A stretch of DNA of 64,000 nucleotides, from the NCBI RefSeq assembly GCF_040581485.1, contig NC_090133.1, positions 14,694,001 to 14,758,000 on the forward strand, in the 5' to 3' direction. The notes below the pieces were generated by a model. That model worked only from the letters and a program-made list of their open reading frames with translations. It was not told the origin of the DNA and made no database searches. This stretch comes from Linepithema humile (taxonomy: Eukaryota; Arthropoda; Insecta; Hymenoptera; Formicidae). Each line of letters opens with the position of its first letter. Within the stretch, counting starts at the first letter, position 1. Shown one piece after another: positions 44,901-53,149 of this stretch. Made by a program: the position numbers and the translations under genes.

Positions 44901-46232
44901 TGCTATCATGCACCACTTGAATATATATTCGGCTTCCAATCGAGCACATATCGCCGGTTTATTAATTTTCCTCGATATCCGTCGAATATAGAACTCTGAC
45001 CATTTTGGAAAGTTAAAACACTTTTGCCAAGATCGGACAGTACTGAATTTTTCTTTTACTTTCTCGATCGCCTTTGATCTTTGTACGATAGACTTGTTAC
45101 CACGTTTTGCATAATACTTTTTGTTGTACAGTTTTTTTGAGTCAGAATGTTTGTGTTTAAATTTTCTTCGGCGATCTCTTTCACGTGCAGCATTTTTAAA
45201 ATAATTTTTTCTTTTGATTTGCCGATTGTACAGCAATTGGTGTGAGTAATTATGGCGTTTTTGAGCTCGTTTATTTTCTAAATCTTTTTGGTACTCGTCG
45301 CGTTTTCTTTTACATTGTTCCTCAGGATTTTTTTTGTACTGATTACGCACTCTCTGACGTTGTGTTTCGGGATCTTGTATGTACTGATCACACATTATCT
45401 GGCGTTTCGGTTTGGGGTTTTTTTTATATACCTCACACATTTTATAACATTTTATTTTAGGGTCCTGTTTATATTTATTGCGCTTTTGAGTGCATAAAAA
45501 ATCAGCGTTTTTGGCATATTGTTTGTGAGAAAAAGCATCTTTCTCGAGTCGTTTTGAACGCTGTTCTTCAGTTTCCTTGCTACGTGCAAGCCTTTTTCTC
45601 AGTGCATCCGCCTCTTGTATTTTCAATGTCTCCAACGGTAATAACATTAATGGAGCAGTTGAATTACAGAGGTACGGAAAATGAGTGATTGTTTGTCCTG
45701 CAAACATTGCAGACAAATGAGGTCTTAGCAAAGATCGATCGTACGTCACAATACAAGGATTTATGCCAAACAGAATCGATGTAGCAAACGCAATCGCCAT
45801 AGGACCACAATTACAACCGTCGACTTGCGACTGGACTGTAGGAAAGACTATCGGATTGTTTTGAAAATCATGAAAAGGAAATAATCTCTCCACAAAAATT
45901 CGAATTTCTCCATTCAAATTTTGCTTATTAGCATTACGACTGCCTTCATGAGAATCATATATAATAACAGACTTTGCGTCGTAATGACAAGTAACCCAAT
46001 GTCCGCCCGCGAAATTACTGTGCAGTATTTGCAAATGCTTCTTTTTTAGATTTTCGAGTGGAACAATCTGATCAGGAAATATCGTCAACCATACAGGTCG
46101 AGGTGCATATTCAGAATTTCTTTCGAGTAACGCATGGAAACTATCTATCATCGTTTCTGTCAACCATTCTTTGGAAATCAAAATGTCTTTTTCCTTATTG
46201 CCATAATAGAACTTGTGACACTGATGATGCAT
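38949..46232 (-). CDS. Helentron-like RepHel protein with Ulp1 and ubiquitin-hydrolase domains
   Basis: One uninterrupted 2,427-codon ORF. An Ulp1/C48-type protease is at about 60-190 (H78, D93, Q136, C142). A basic repeat YKKNPExQRxRxR spans 255-330. A DUF6570-like region is near 750-835. The Helitron-like Rep domain has the HUH pair H1213-M-H1215 and tyrosines Y1360 and Y1364. A PIF1-type helicase spans about 1640-2090 (GEGGTGKS at 1668-1675, DEVS at 1751, GDLLQLPPV, SYGITIHKSQG at 2040). A C-terminal ubiquitin-specific protease-like domain follows (C2168 in NVSCYANVILQC; H2385 in RGHYTCML). Rep nicks and transfers single-stranded DNA and PIF1 unwinds it in rolling-circle transposition. The two proteases would remove SUMO- or ubiquitin-like tags, which is inference. 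No stop or frameshift is seen, so the copy may be autonomous or recent. Confidence 0.92.
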   Translation of the reverse strand: MHHQCHKFYYGNKEKDILISKEWLTETMIDSFHALLERNSEYAPRPVWLTIFPDQIVPLENLKKKHLQILHSNFAGGHWVTCHYDAKSVIIYDSHEGSRNANKQNLNGEIRIFVERLFPFHDFQNNPIVFPTVQSQVDGCNCGPMAIAFATSILFGINPCIVTYDRSLLRPHLSAMFAGQTITHFPYLCNSTAPLMLLPLETLKIQEADALRKRLARSKETEEQRSKRLEKDAFSHKQYAKNADFLCTQKRNKYKQDPKIKCYKMCEVYKKNPKPKRQIMCDQYIQDPETQRQRVRNQYKKNPEEQCKRKRDEYQKDLENKRAQKRHNYSHQLLYNRQIKRKNYFKNAARERDRRRKFKHKHSDSKKLYNKKYYAKRGNKSIVQRSKAIEKVKEKFSTVRSWQKCFNFPKWSEFYIRRISRKINKPAICARLEAEYIFKWCMIAKKSYVNAARKVFLYLKNAAETALLRFNECKTLKYPKSDRIRALCGSSKHTSSSEAYFFETAYEQRKKFEQPLIIGQSSSHGVINVLPLMDNNDKKSKIWHCDEKRCRISDISLEKYVKLLEEFEGATIKKIMNAKFMARLKNCSVSHMSSRLGHPPDCYANPNICESYIATISTLSPHFPLVRNIRINVYKLIGNYKKFHHLFSALRFVNMDKLLEISNDAKVKARFYKNNLTVSLDEEKILSQNYEAFTVMKKRLLDTPRFPCVSCEKLCVNSDVSELKKLKKPVEGPFWKNLMTYVTEHNSDTGLICKFCLGKLRKGMLPSTCVLNNLAVKPLPDVLSDFNDYEKMLIKRMSSFQVVQTMGAVSNKHLPHRQMIRKVKGRTFHLPLPLQETLDKICPPENPINLKHELHILVRGMPKKSKVVWENLVDINKVFKALQWLKENNPHYSEIRLPASSDDLLNEKLQETEYQIVDDGGEESNNDEIDEVVEDTVQQIKDNDQIVLKRKAFLTQITKDSGINDQYTIYPMRVKRIDNESALKLYQMLKIEDVPMDNRYKYLDVMCFPDLYPEGINGQREDRNFALPEYLFIRTRLMSKHNRFRLNPQYLFFLLHDTNNRQLKNGIYYTMMVANARERYTADRYLNELKDEQLESNLMSIFGKLRNTDQFWRQPSNNVKCMTLHYGPATWFLTLSPSEWKWSDLGEYLRDMNPDKEKLSINELIAYDPVSTSRFMCIKFKAMIDFIRSVDNPIGEVIHYFWRLEYQTRGIQHMHCLIWIRDAPVLGKSPDEEVVSFIQKYVTCEIPDKNVSPTLYETVTSDQNHKHNSYCMRTKKTETNIYRKCRFDFPRSVTTNFVLRDVVTSIVGRKNLRSRSRLYDLPRKKSERFINDYNPAIKLAWEGNMDIQFVGEKSEFLNSYLTKYTTKSEKCNIDFEMIDSNKPLASKLWNFAMRRLNNRECGALEAADTLLGHPLYGTDCDTIIKWIDVNEVRNRKVKTFNEITALDKNSTNIYCPSLIDDHYPNRPKELESLNLYDFTRFWDIVKQMPKSDEVEYYELVSRLFVKKRKKGSLINHYRFNVKTEPEKYFYSLLLLFKPWRDSSELKGAYETYTDAFKNSETGLTKAMKYHERLEEIQKAFEDVTELIEKRENDLKIADGDKSDDDELDCNPVQADDAMKNLEDFGKIDAPINLSQMMSQLNKDQKRVFDRVCQVLQNKNHILRLYVSGEGGTGKSFLIETIKHWIKINLKKTTAISAPTGIAAFNIDGLTIHRMFQLPVTHESTPKYVQLSDVILKILRDKLKNVELFIIDEVSMISNVTLMFINLRLCEIFDTTDTNDGFFGRKHILLFGDLLQLPPVKGHPPFVKMSRSDVQKYLGTMGGFDLWRLFDYDELLINMRQRGDNRYRDILSRIRIGLITDSDINVLESRKIIFKENSCDERLNELYTYMNQLPTDTICLLPTCYLCKVLNTAMLNKIDGEEILLIAEDDVDCAPAMRKKVQKTLEDKDDKVSETAGIERVIMIKIGAKVMIRRNIDVTLGLVNGTIGNVVAVNRAADGNIYSVTLVTSDNKEFAITRVDIKFEIFHKIVVHRKQFPLSLSYGITIHKSQGVTCKNAMMDLGTTVFSDGQAYVGLSRVSTLEGLHLINFNPASVQAHSGAISEYNRLRSLFKSQLPQIDLSKKKAIKVYDRRWTIPSIIDNVQNHGCEESKSVITWKIYCLLNDDNVSCYANVILQCVFHCVRIRQQILKYKASNALTDAICAYTERKYCNVQAVRRSVGECFEERIQQDASQFFMALMSTYSEINDILEHELKHVTCCSNAKCNYTVTTLEKSCLLILPIQSTLKRKRGVTLQTLIDSEFSKWETIDGSCNACKGSVLKKKTVIESTLSILVIQLNLYTFVNGVCKKIINNRINAVPTNNITIDKKKYKVISAIFHEGEEMNRGHYTCMLRAEKKSEWYCSNDMKVIKKNWPKGAQGAYILFLEQIK

Positions 46233-46337
46233 TTTGAGCTGGCGCTCGGGGCAGCCTTATACAGATATATGGCGCTTAGGGCAGTCTTTTAGTCATGCAA
46301 GTGTCACAATCACCTTAAACGAATAATTAAAGTTACA

Positions 46338-46505
46338 GAATTCTATATCAGATTTTTTAATTTGGCGCCTAGGACAAGCCAGCCAGGGCCAAAACTCAGC
46401 GCTATTGCAGCCGATATTTTAATTCAGCGCTTACGGCAGCCGTTATACAGCGCCAGAGCAGCCGATTATTTTTTCTAATTTTTTTCTGGATCTGAAAAAT
46501 AAAAA
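46338..46505. repeat. Helentron-flanking subterminal repeat, 5' side
   Basis: Direct copy of the motif block at 38633-38870. Between it and the ATG (46233-46300) are two more short motif copies (GGCGCTCGGGGCAGCC, GGCGCTTAGGGCAGTC). Arrays of this GGCGC-TAGGRCARSC motif flank the ORF on both sides. Confidence 0.8.
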
Positions 46506-46892
46506 AAGTGTATTAATACATAAAACAAACAAGTTATAAATTTTAGATTAATAATTGTAAACTTTGTACAAGTTTTTTTGCAATAAGCAAGCGAACAGTT
46601 TAAAATAATTTTAATAAACATATGCAGAGATTTAAAATTATTATACTAAATAAAATATTGCAGAAAATTTGCTTATAAAGAAGTGAAGCTACATTTATCT
46701 TCTGTATAGTATTTCTGAATAGTTGAAAATCAAGTAATCACATTAACATTTAAAAATAGTATTTATTTATTATCACTAAATCATCAATGCAATCTCCTAA
46801 AAATTTTTGCTGCTTTCTATTCTATATAAATAAATCCTGTTTATAAACCTTGCTTATAAAAAAAAATTATTCCATAAATTCTACACTTATAT
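46506..46892. other. AT-rich non-coding DNA
   Basis: No gene or clear repeat seen. Confidence 0.4.
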
Positions 46893-47708
46893 TAAATATC
46901 TCGAAAATAAAACATTTTATAGGAAAATGTGTTAGACAAAAGATGTTTGGTTCGAAAAAGGAAAAAAGATGGACATATTAATTTGGATGAAAGCGCTTCG
47001 GAGATTTGAAAGTCAATCTAGTTTTTTTAAATGGAACTCTATCTTAATTTTTTTATAAATCGATTCCTCGCAATATTCGGTGTTAAAAGTTATATAGGTA
47101 GAATGGCTACAAATTAAATAGTTTATGAGATATTTTATACGTTGACATAATTTTACTAAAACAATAAAATATCTCATAAAATAGTCATTTTTCCATTACC
47201 TTATCTGCATACTTGTATGCACAAAATAATGAAAAGAATCAATTAGTGTAAAGAAATAAATAGTTGTTTAGAAAAAAAATATGTACCTGCTTGTTGCAAA
47301 TTCATGCTTTTTCTTAAAAACAACTATATGTTTCCTTTACACCAATTTGTTCCTCTCATTATTTTGTGCTTATAAATATTCAGGTAGAAATATTATGTCA
47401 AATGAAAATAAACATATGCATATAATATATCTTGAAAACTATTCCATTTTTGACCATCCTACCCTTATAACTTTTAACAGCGTATATTGCAAGGAATCTA
47501 TTTATATAAAAAAATTAGAGCGCTTCCATTTAAAAAAATGAGGTTTACCTTCAAATCGTCGAAGCGCCTTCACTCATAGTCAAACTAATATCCTTTTCCT
47601 TGCTTCCTCTTCAAAGCGAACAAGTTTTTTCTAAAACATTTTCCTATAAATAAAAAAATGTTTTATTTTCGAGATATTTAACAGTTTTTGAACTTTTGGG
47701 ACACACTG
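46893..47708. mobile_element. Palindromic MITE, left end degraded
   Basis: The arms share TATCTCGAAAATAAAACATT and AAACATTTTCCTATAAA-type blocks in inverted orientation, centre near 47290. The right end has GGGACACACTGTATATA, related to the end of the element at 1581-2480; the left end lacks it. Confidence 0.7.
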
Positions 47709-47721
47709 TATATACAACCTA

Positions 47722-48712
47722 CAGGGTGCGGCATTTAAATTGAAACGTCTAAATGCCACCCTAATTTTTTTAAATAAATCGATTCCTCGCGATATTCGAT
47801 GTAAAAAGTTATAACGATAGAATCTCGTTAAATATTCATTTTTCGATTATCTTATCTCAATACTTTTATGCACAAAATGATGAGAGGAATCAATGTTTAA
47901 AAAAAAATATGTTACTGCTTGTTGCAAATTATCATACTTTTTCTTAAAAATAACTGTGTTTTTTATATACCAATTGATTCCTCTCATTATTTTGTGCAGA
48001 AGAGTATATAGATAAGATAATTGAAAAATGATTATATTACGAAATATTTCATACTTTATGTAAAATTATGTCAAATTAAAGTATAAAAATTCTCCTAAAC
48101 TATTCAATTTTTGGCCATCCTATCATTACAACTTCTTACGTCGAATATGGTGAAGAATCGATTTATAAAAAAATTAGAAGAGTTCCATTTAAGAAAACTT
48201 GATTGATCTTTAAATCTTTGAAGCATCTCCACCCAAGGTGTAACTAATATCTCTATCTCTTTTTCTTTTATGAAGCAAACAACTTTTGTTTAAAACATTT
48301 CTTTTCATTTTTATTTTTTATACATGATTCTGAAAGGTTTCCTCAAACTTCAACGGCGTATTCTAGCGGTCCTGATGAAAACAATTCCTATAAACATATG
48401 TCCTGCAATGTTTCCTTTTCAAGATACAATCATTTTTTAATTTTTAATGAAATTTTTAATTTTATTGGAAAGTGCAGTATTAAATCCAAAAAACAATCAA
48501 AGTAAATGTTCGAAATGTTCGCCAGCCGCAATTCAGCGCCCAAGAACAGTATTGTCGAGAAAAAAAGGTATCTCGAAAAGAAAGCGTTGTAGGACACGTT
48601 CATAAGAACTTTTTTCATCCTTATGACCGCTAGAATACGCCTTTGAAGTTTGAGAAGACCTTTCAGAAACACCTTGTATATTTTGGAGTCTGAATTAAAA
48701 TGCCGCACCCTA
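47722..48712. mobile_element. Palindromic MITE with GGGTGCGGCATTT ends and a nested foldback
   Basis: Ends are CAGGGTGCGGCATTTAAATT on the left and the complement of a TAGGGTGCGGCATTTTAATT end on the right, both next to TA. The core resembles 46893-47708. A second foldback (about 48329-48672; arms CTGAAAGG and CGTATTCTAGCGGTC) has inserted in its right part. Confidence 0.75.
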
Positions 48713-48877
48713 TATATGTATATATATTAATAATAAATAAAATTTTATTAACTAAACAACTGCAATAATTGTTCAATAATAAATTCAACAAATGAATAAT
48801 AGAAATATGTTCCAAGAAATATGTTCCAAGAAATATGTAAGAAGGCAGTAGACCGTTATATTACAACGATCTCGTTT
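48713..48877. other. Target region of the hAT-type MITE
   Basis: Non-coding. The part from about 48835 is paralogous to 50125-50175, where the site is unoccupied. Confidence 0.5.
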
Positions 48878-48885
48878 GTCTAATG

Positions 48886-49607
48886 CAGTGCTCGAAATTG
48901 GTTGAACATTTGAGCCGATTTCCGCGGTAAACGCCTCCTTTCCTCTCCTTACCGCGCGCGCCGCAGCCGCTAGGGCCAGCACCGCCGAGCGTTAGGAGCG
49001 GCACTATCTGATTATGAGTGGGTTCTTCTCCCTATTTATTAAAATTTTAAAAAATGTATTAAAATTTAAATATAAATTTAAAAATAAATTTTTTATTTTT
49101 AAATTTAATAAGTGGAAATATTTCAATAGATTTCTACGTCACTCATGAGGTACTAATGCTGACGCGTTTTTTTAAAAGTGGTTTCTATCTACATTATTGC
49201 ATCAATTGTTCATTCTCATAAAAGGCCAAGAAAATCTAATTAAGAAAATCTCTTTTATATATTTTTTTAAATTAAGAATTTGTTATTTTTATCTTTAGTG
49301 GAATAGGCCTACGGGGGAAACCACTTAAAAAAAAAAGCGTCAGCATTAGTACCTCATAGGTGACATGGAAATCTATTGAAATATTTCCACTTAATAAATT
49401 TAAAAATAAAAAATTAATTTTTAATAAATTTTAATACATTTTTTTTAATTTTAATAAATAGGGAGAAGAACCCACTTATAATCAGATAGTGCTGCTCCTA
49501 ACGCTCGGCGGCGCTGGCCCTAGCGGCTGCGGCGCGCGCGGTAAGAAGAGGAAAGGAGGCGTATCCCGCGGAAATCGGCTCAAATGTTCAACTAATTCCG
49601 AGCACTG
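48886..49607. mobile_element. hAT-type MITE, 722-bp foldback
   Basis: Inverted ends CAGTGCTCGAAATT and complement CAGTGCTCGGAATT, 8-bp target duplication GTCTAATG (48878-48885, 49608-49615). The arms are GC-rich at the outside (CCGCGCGCGCCGCAGCCGC) and AT-rich inside. No ORF. The paralogous locus at 50125-50200 reads GTCTAATGTATAAT without the element, which confirms the borders. Confidence 0.9.
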
Positions 49608-49615
49608 GTCTAATG

Positions 49616-50602
49616 CATAATATATTACATGGTAACGTAAGCGCGAGAAAATCATATCTACTCAATAAATACCTGTGATAGCTAAGAAAGCATATGTATA
49701 CAATAATTATACAAGATAATACATAAATAGAATAAATAGAAATGTTAATAATAGTAATTATTTCTTACCTGATTTTAAACTCCAGAAAGTATAGATAATA
49801 TATAAGTAAGCTTCAGAAAGTCTGTACTATTACAGTTATTTGCGTAAAAATCTTCAAAGTAAAATAAAGCCGCAGATTTATTTTATTTTATAGCTCAGGC
49901 TTCTTCTATGTAACTCCCACAGAACAAATTCTAATGGATAGAAAAACAGAATATCAAAAATTGTTGCACATGTGTCTGTATATCTATAAATAAATCTAAC
50001 TTTATTTATTGGTCAAGCAACGGTTTGTTGAATTTTTAAAGAAATATGTTTTCATCAATGATAAATAAATCGCAGAACTAATTTATTTCCTAAGACAATT
50101 GAATTGACTCGACGAACTGTATTTATGTAAGAAGGCAATAGACCATTATATTACAACGATTTCGTTTGTCTAATGTATAATATTAAATGGAAACGTAAGC
50201 GCAAGAAAATCATATCGACAAATACCTGTAAAAGTTAGGAAAACATATACAATAATTACAAGATAATACATAAAATAAATGGAAATGTAATGTAACAATA
50301 ATAACTATGCATTACTTACTTATGTAGCCACTTCTTTATACCAAACACTACTTAAGCAGTTAACCTGGTACACTCTGTCGTCAATATTTACACTCACTGA
50401 TCAATGAAGTACTGAACATTGACATCCCGAATTCATAGTCGCGACATATAGATCTACTTATATCGATAATCTCGATGATAACTAAATCCATAATGTACAT
50501 TTACACGAACTTACTCCAAACTACATTACCAGCTGTCGAAGTGATGACAATATTATTGTGAAAGTTTCAAATCTGTACTAATTATCGATTCAATGATCTT
50601 CA
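49616..50602. other. Non-coding DNA with an internal duplication
   Basis: 49611-49740 and 50180-50290 are diverged copies (GGTAACGTAAGCG / GGAAACGTAAGCG, AAGATAATACATAAA). With 48835-48885 versus 50125-50175 they make one duplicated block. No gene seen. Confidence 0.6.
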
Positions 50603-51531
50603 ATGATCTCTGCCCTGTGGGGACCTATGGCGGACCGCTTCGACATTTGTGAACGCATGAGGATGGAGGACGATGTAAGTAACTCCTTTAATATTGTTAA
50701 TATTTTATTAACAAATAAAATTAATACAATAAAATTGCAGATACTAATGATGAACGAAGAATCGCTCCTCAACGGCGATGTCGACGTCGACGTCGATTTA
50801 ATCACCGCCCATTCCGTCGCCGCCCGTTCCGTTGCCGCCCGTTCCGTTGCCGTCCGGGACGTGGCTGCTGGTTCCGTCGCCGCCGGTCCCGTCGCCGCCG
50901 GTCCCGTCGCCGCCGGTCCCGTCGCCGCCGGTCCCGTCGCCGCCGGTCCCGTCGCCGCCGGTTCCGTCGCCGCCCGTTCCGTCGCCGCCCGTTCCGTTGC
51001 CGTCCGGGACGTGGCCGCCGGTCTCGTCGCCGCCGGTCCCGTTGCCGCTGATTCCGTCGCCGCCGGTTCCGTCGCCGCCGGTTCCGTCGCCGCCGGTCCC
51101 GTCGCCGCTGGTTCAATGTCGAAACAAAACAGACAAGGTAACATAATTTTAATCTATTAAAGATTGTACCATATATTAGTACTTACATAGTGTATAATTA
51201 TTAGTACTTACGTACTGCATATTTTCCTACGCACTATTTTTTAGTAATTACGTAGAATATATTTTTCTTTGTACTATTATAAAAACACATATGTAATTAA
51301 ATTAATTTTAATAATTACAGATTATAGACCGAGAGGTAGAGCCGCAGGAGCTCGCCGACAGCAGGAACGATTTATGAAATTTTTATATCAGCTATCCATG
51401 GCACCACATCACTGGGGCAGACACAGGGGAAGAGGCAGAGGAAGAAGGTAAGAAAGCATTAAAAAATTTCTAAAAATTACAAGTTATAGTTACATGTATA
51501 GTTATTACATTTATTTTACAGAAACAATTAA
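50603..51531 (+). CDS. Small four-exon gene with coding minisatellite and RG-rich tail
   Basis: Exons 50603-50674, 50741-51137, 51321-51447 and 51522-51531 join at GTAAGT/CAG, GTAACA/CAG and GTAAGA/CAG borders into one 201-residue frame ending in TAA. Exon 1 gives MISALWGPMADRFDICERMR; exon 2 has an acidic DVDVDVD run and then a Val-Ala-Ala-Gly/Arg repeat from a 15-bp minisatellite; exon 3 ends RGRGRGRR, an arginine-glycine tail of the type found in RNA-binding proteins. No domain is recognised. The repeat region lacks stops in most frames on both strands, so open frames there prove little. The splice sites and the non-repeat exons 1 and 3 are the support. The ATG at 50603 is the first available; an upstream exon cannot be excluded. 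Confidence 0.45.
50805..51110. repeat. 15-bp GC-rich minisatellite (about 20 units)
   Basis: The unit GTCGCCGCCGGTCCC, with variants (GTTCC, CGTTCC, GTCCGGGACGTGGCT), repeats in register. The period is a multiple of three, so it adds whole five-residue blocks to exon 2. Confidence 0.9.
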
Positions 51532-51606
51532 GTATTATCAAGTCATGGTGTTCAAGCGGCTCGTCGCATCGCTCAAGAAAAAATTTTTTTTAGTTATTTT
51601 CTAATA

Positions 51607-51875
51607 TTACCAATAAAACATCTGTTTCACAGAATGTAAGTGTGATGTGACAAAATACTTGTGTTAGAATGCGAAATAATTTAGTTACTATGTAATTAAG
51701 TTAATATTAATGCACAAAATTAATTATGTGACAAAATTGAGATTATTTTTCAATTATTTTTGCACATTTTAGATGTAACATTTATATTAAGTCAGTTGTA
51801 TATTAACTAAATTATCTTACATTCTAACACAAGTATTTTGTATCACACTTACATTTTGTGAAACAGATGTTTTAT
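51607..51875. repeat. Inverted repeat of about 270 bp
   Basis: ACATCTGTTTCACA..TAAGTGTGAT and ACTTGTGTTAGAATG reappear inverted at the right end. A non-coding foldback just downstream of the small gene. Confidence 0.75.
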
Positions 51876-52404
51876 TTCGAATATTCAAACTAAACTATTT
51901 TTTGTTGTAACATGTCTTCGGTTTGACTGCCCCATTGATATAAAGCCGTGGATAGCTGATATAAAATATCTTTGGTTTGATATTACAGTTTTGTTAAAAT
52001 TTTTACAAAATATACGAAATAAAACTATAATATCAAATCAAAGACATGTTAAACATAAAATAATTTAGTTAAAACATTCGAAACGACACTTATTATGTTT
52101 CATTTAGCGTAATTGTGATATCAAACGCAATACTTATGTTTTATTTCAAATATTCAAATTAAACTATTTTTAGTTGTAACATGTCTTTGATTTAACTGCC
52201 CCATTCATATAAAGTTATGGATAGCTGATATGAAATATATCTTTGGCTTCATATCACGGTTATGTTAAAATTTTTACAAAATATGCGAAAAAAACTATGA
52301 TATGATATCAAAGACATGTTAAACATAAAATAATGTAGTTAGAACATTCAAATGACACTAATTATGTTTCATCTAGCGTAATTGTGATATATCAAACGCA
52401 ATAC
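51868..52404. repeat. 268-bp tandem duplication, two units
   Basis: Units 51868-52135 and 52136-52404 share GTTTTATTTC, TTGTAACATGTCTT and ACTGCCCCATT. Each unit also contains inverted copies of AACATGTCTTTGAT. Non-coding. The foldback-like sequence 52435-52640 that follows is related to 51607-51875. Confidence 0.75.
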
Positions 52405-52769
52405 TTATATTATTAGTTATTTTTTAATATTATCAATGAAACATCTGTTTCACATGACTTAAATGCTATATAAAACACAAGACGTGTTATAATGTAAAAT
52501 AGTTTAGTTAATATGTAATTAAGTTGATATAAAAATGTACAGAAATGTACAAAATTAATTATGTGACAAAATTTAAATTATTTTTCTACATTTTGAATGT
52601 AACATTTATATTAACTTAATAACATATTAATTAAATTATTTAAATTATAAGTTTTGCGACTGGATCGATGTCAACGTCGATGAGATGTTCTTCGTTCATT
52701 AATACTAATAAAATTCTATTATATGGCAGTTTATTTGTTAATAAAATATTATTAACAAGATTAAAGAAT

Positions 52770-53125
52770 ATAATTTTTTTTTTCATACTTTTCAGAAGTT
52801 TTTTTTAATACTTTTCGAGTTATTTTATATCTTAATCTGACATATTTTGATATAAAATTTAAATTAAAATATCTCTAAAAATATTAAGTTCTGGATAATC
52901 TTACCGTAATACTTTTATGATTAGAATAATGAGAATCAAGTGGTATAAAGAAAACGCATAATTGTTAAAAAAGTACATTGTAAATTGCATACTTTTTCTT
53001 CAAATAATGGGTTTTTTACACGTATTGATTTGTTTTATTATTCTGTGCATAAAAATATTACGGTAAGATTATCGATAACTAAATATTTTAAGAGATTTTA
53101 GATTTTATATCAAAATATGTCATAT
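52770..53125. mobile_element. Partial palindromic MITE
   Basis: The core matches 1855-2175 (TTATATCTTAATCTGACATA, TACCGTAATACTTTTATG and inverted partner). The right part stops at a CT microsatellite (53126-53144), immediately followed by the satellite array. Confidence 0.65.
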
Positions 53126-53149
53126 TTCTCTCTCTCTCTCTCTCTTTCG

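Noticed and set aside
39127..45497. Plus-strand ORFs of 60-108 codons across the Helentron ORF
   Set aside because: Shadows of the long minus-strand coding frame.
48430..48708. 92-codon minus-strand ORF
   Set aside because: It lies wholly inside a palindromic MITE with a nested foldback.
50590..51144. Long minus-strand ORF (184 codons) opposite the minisatellite gene
   Set aside because: The GC-rich repeat has no stops in most frames; the minus frame has no splice or start context supporting it.
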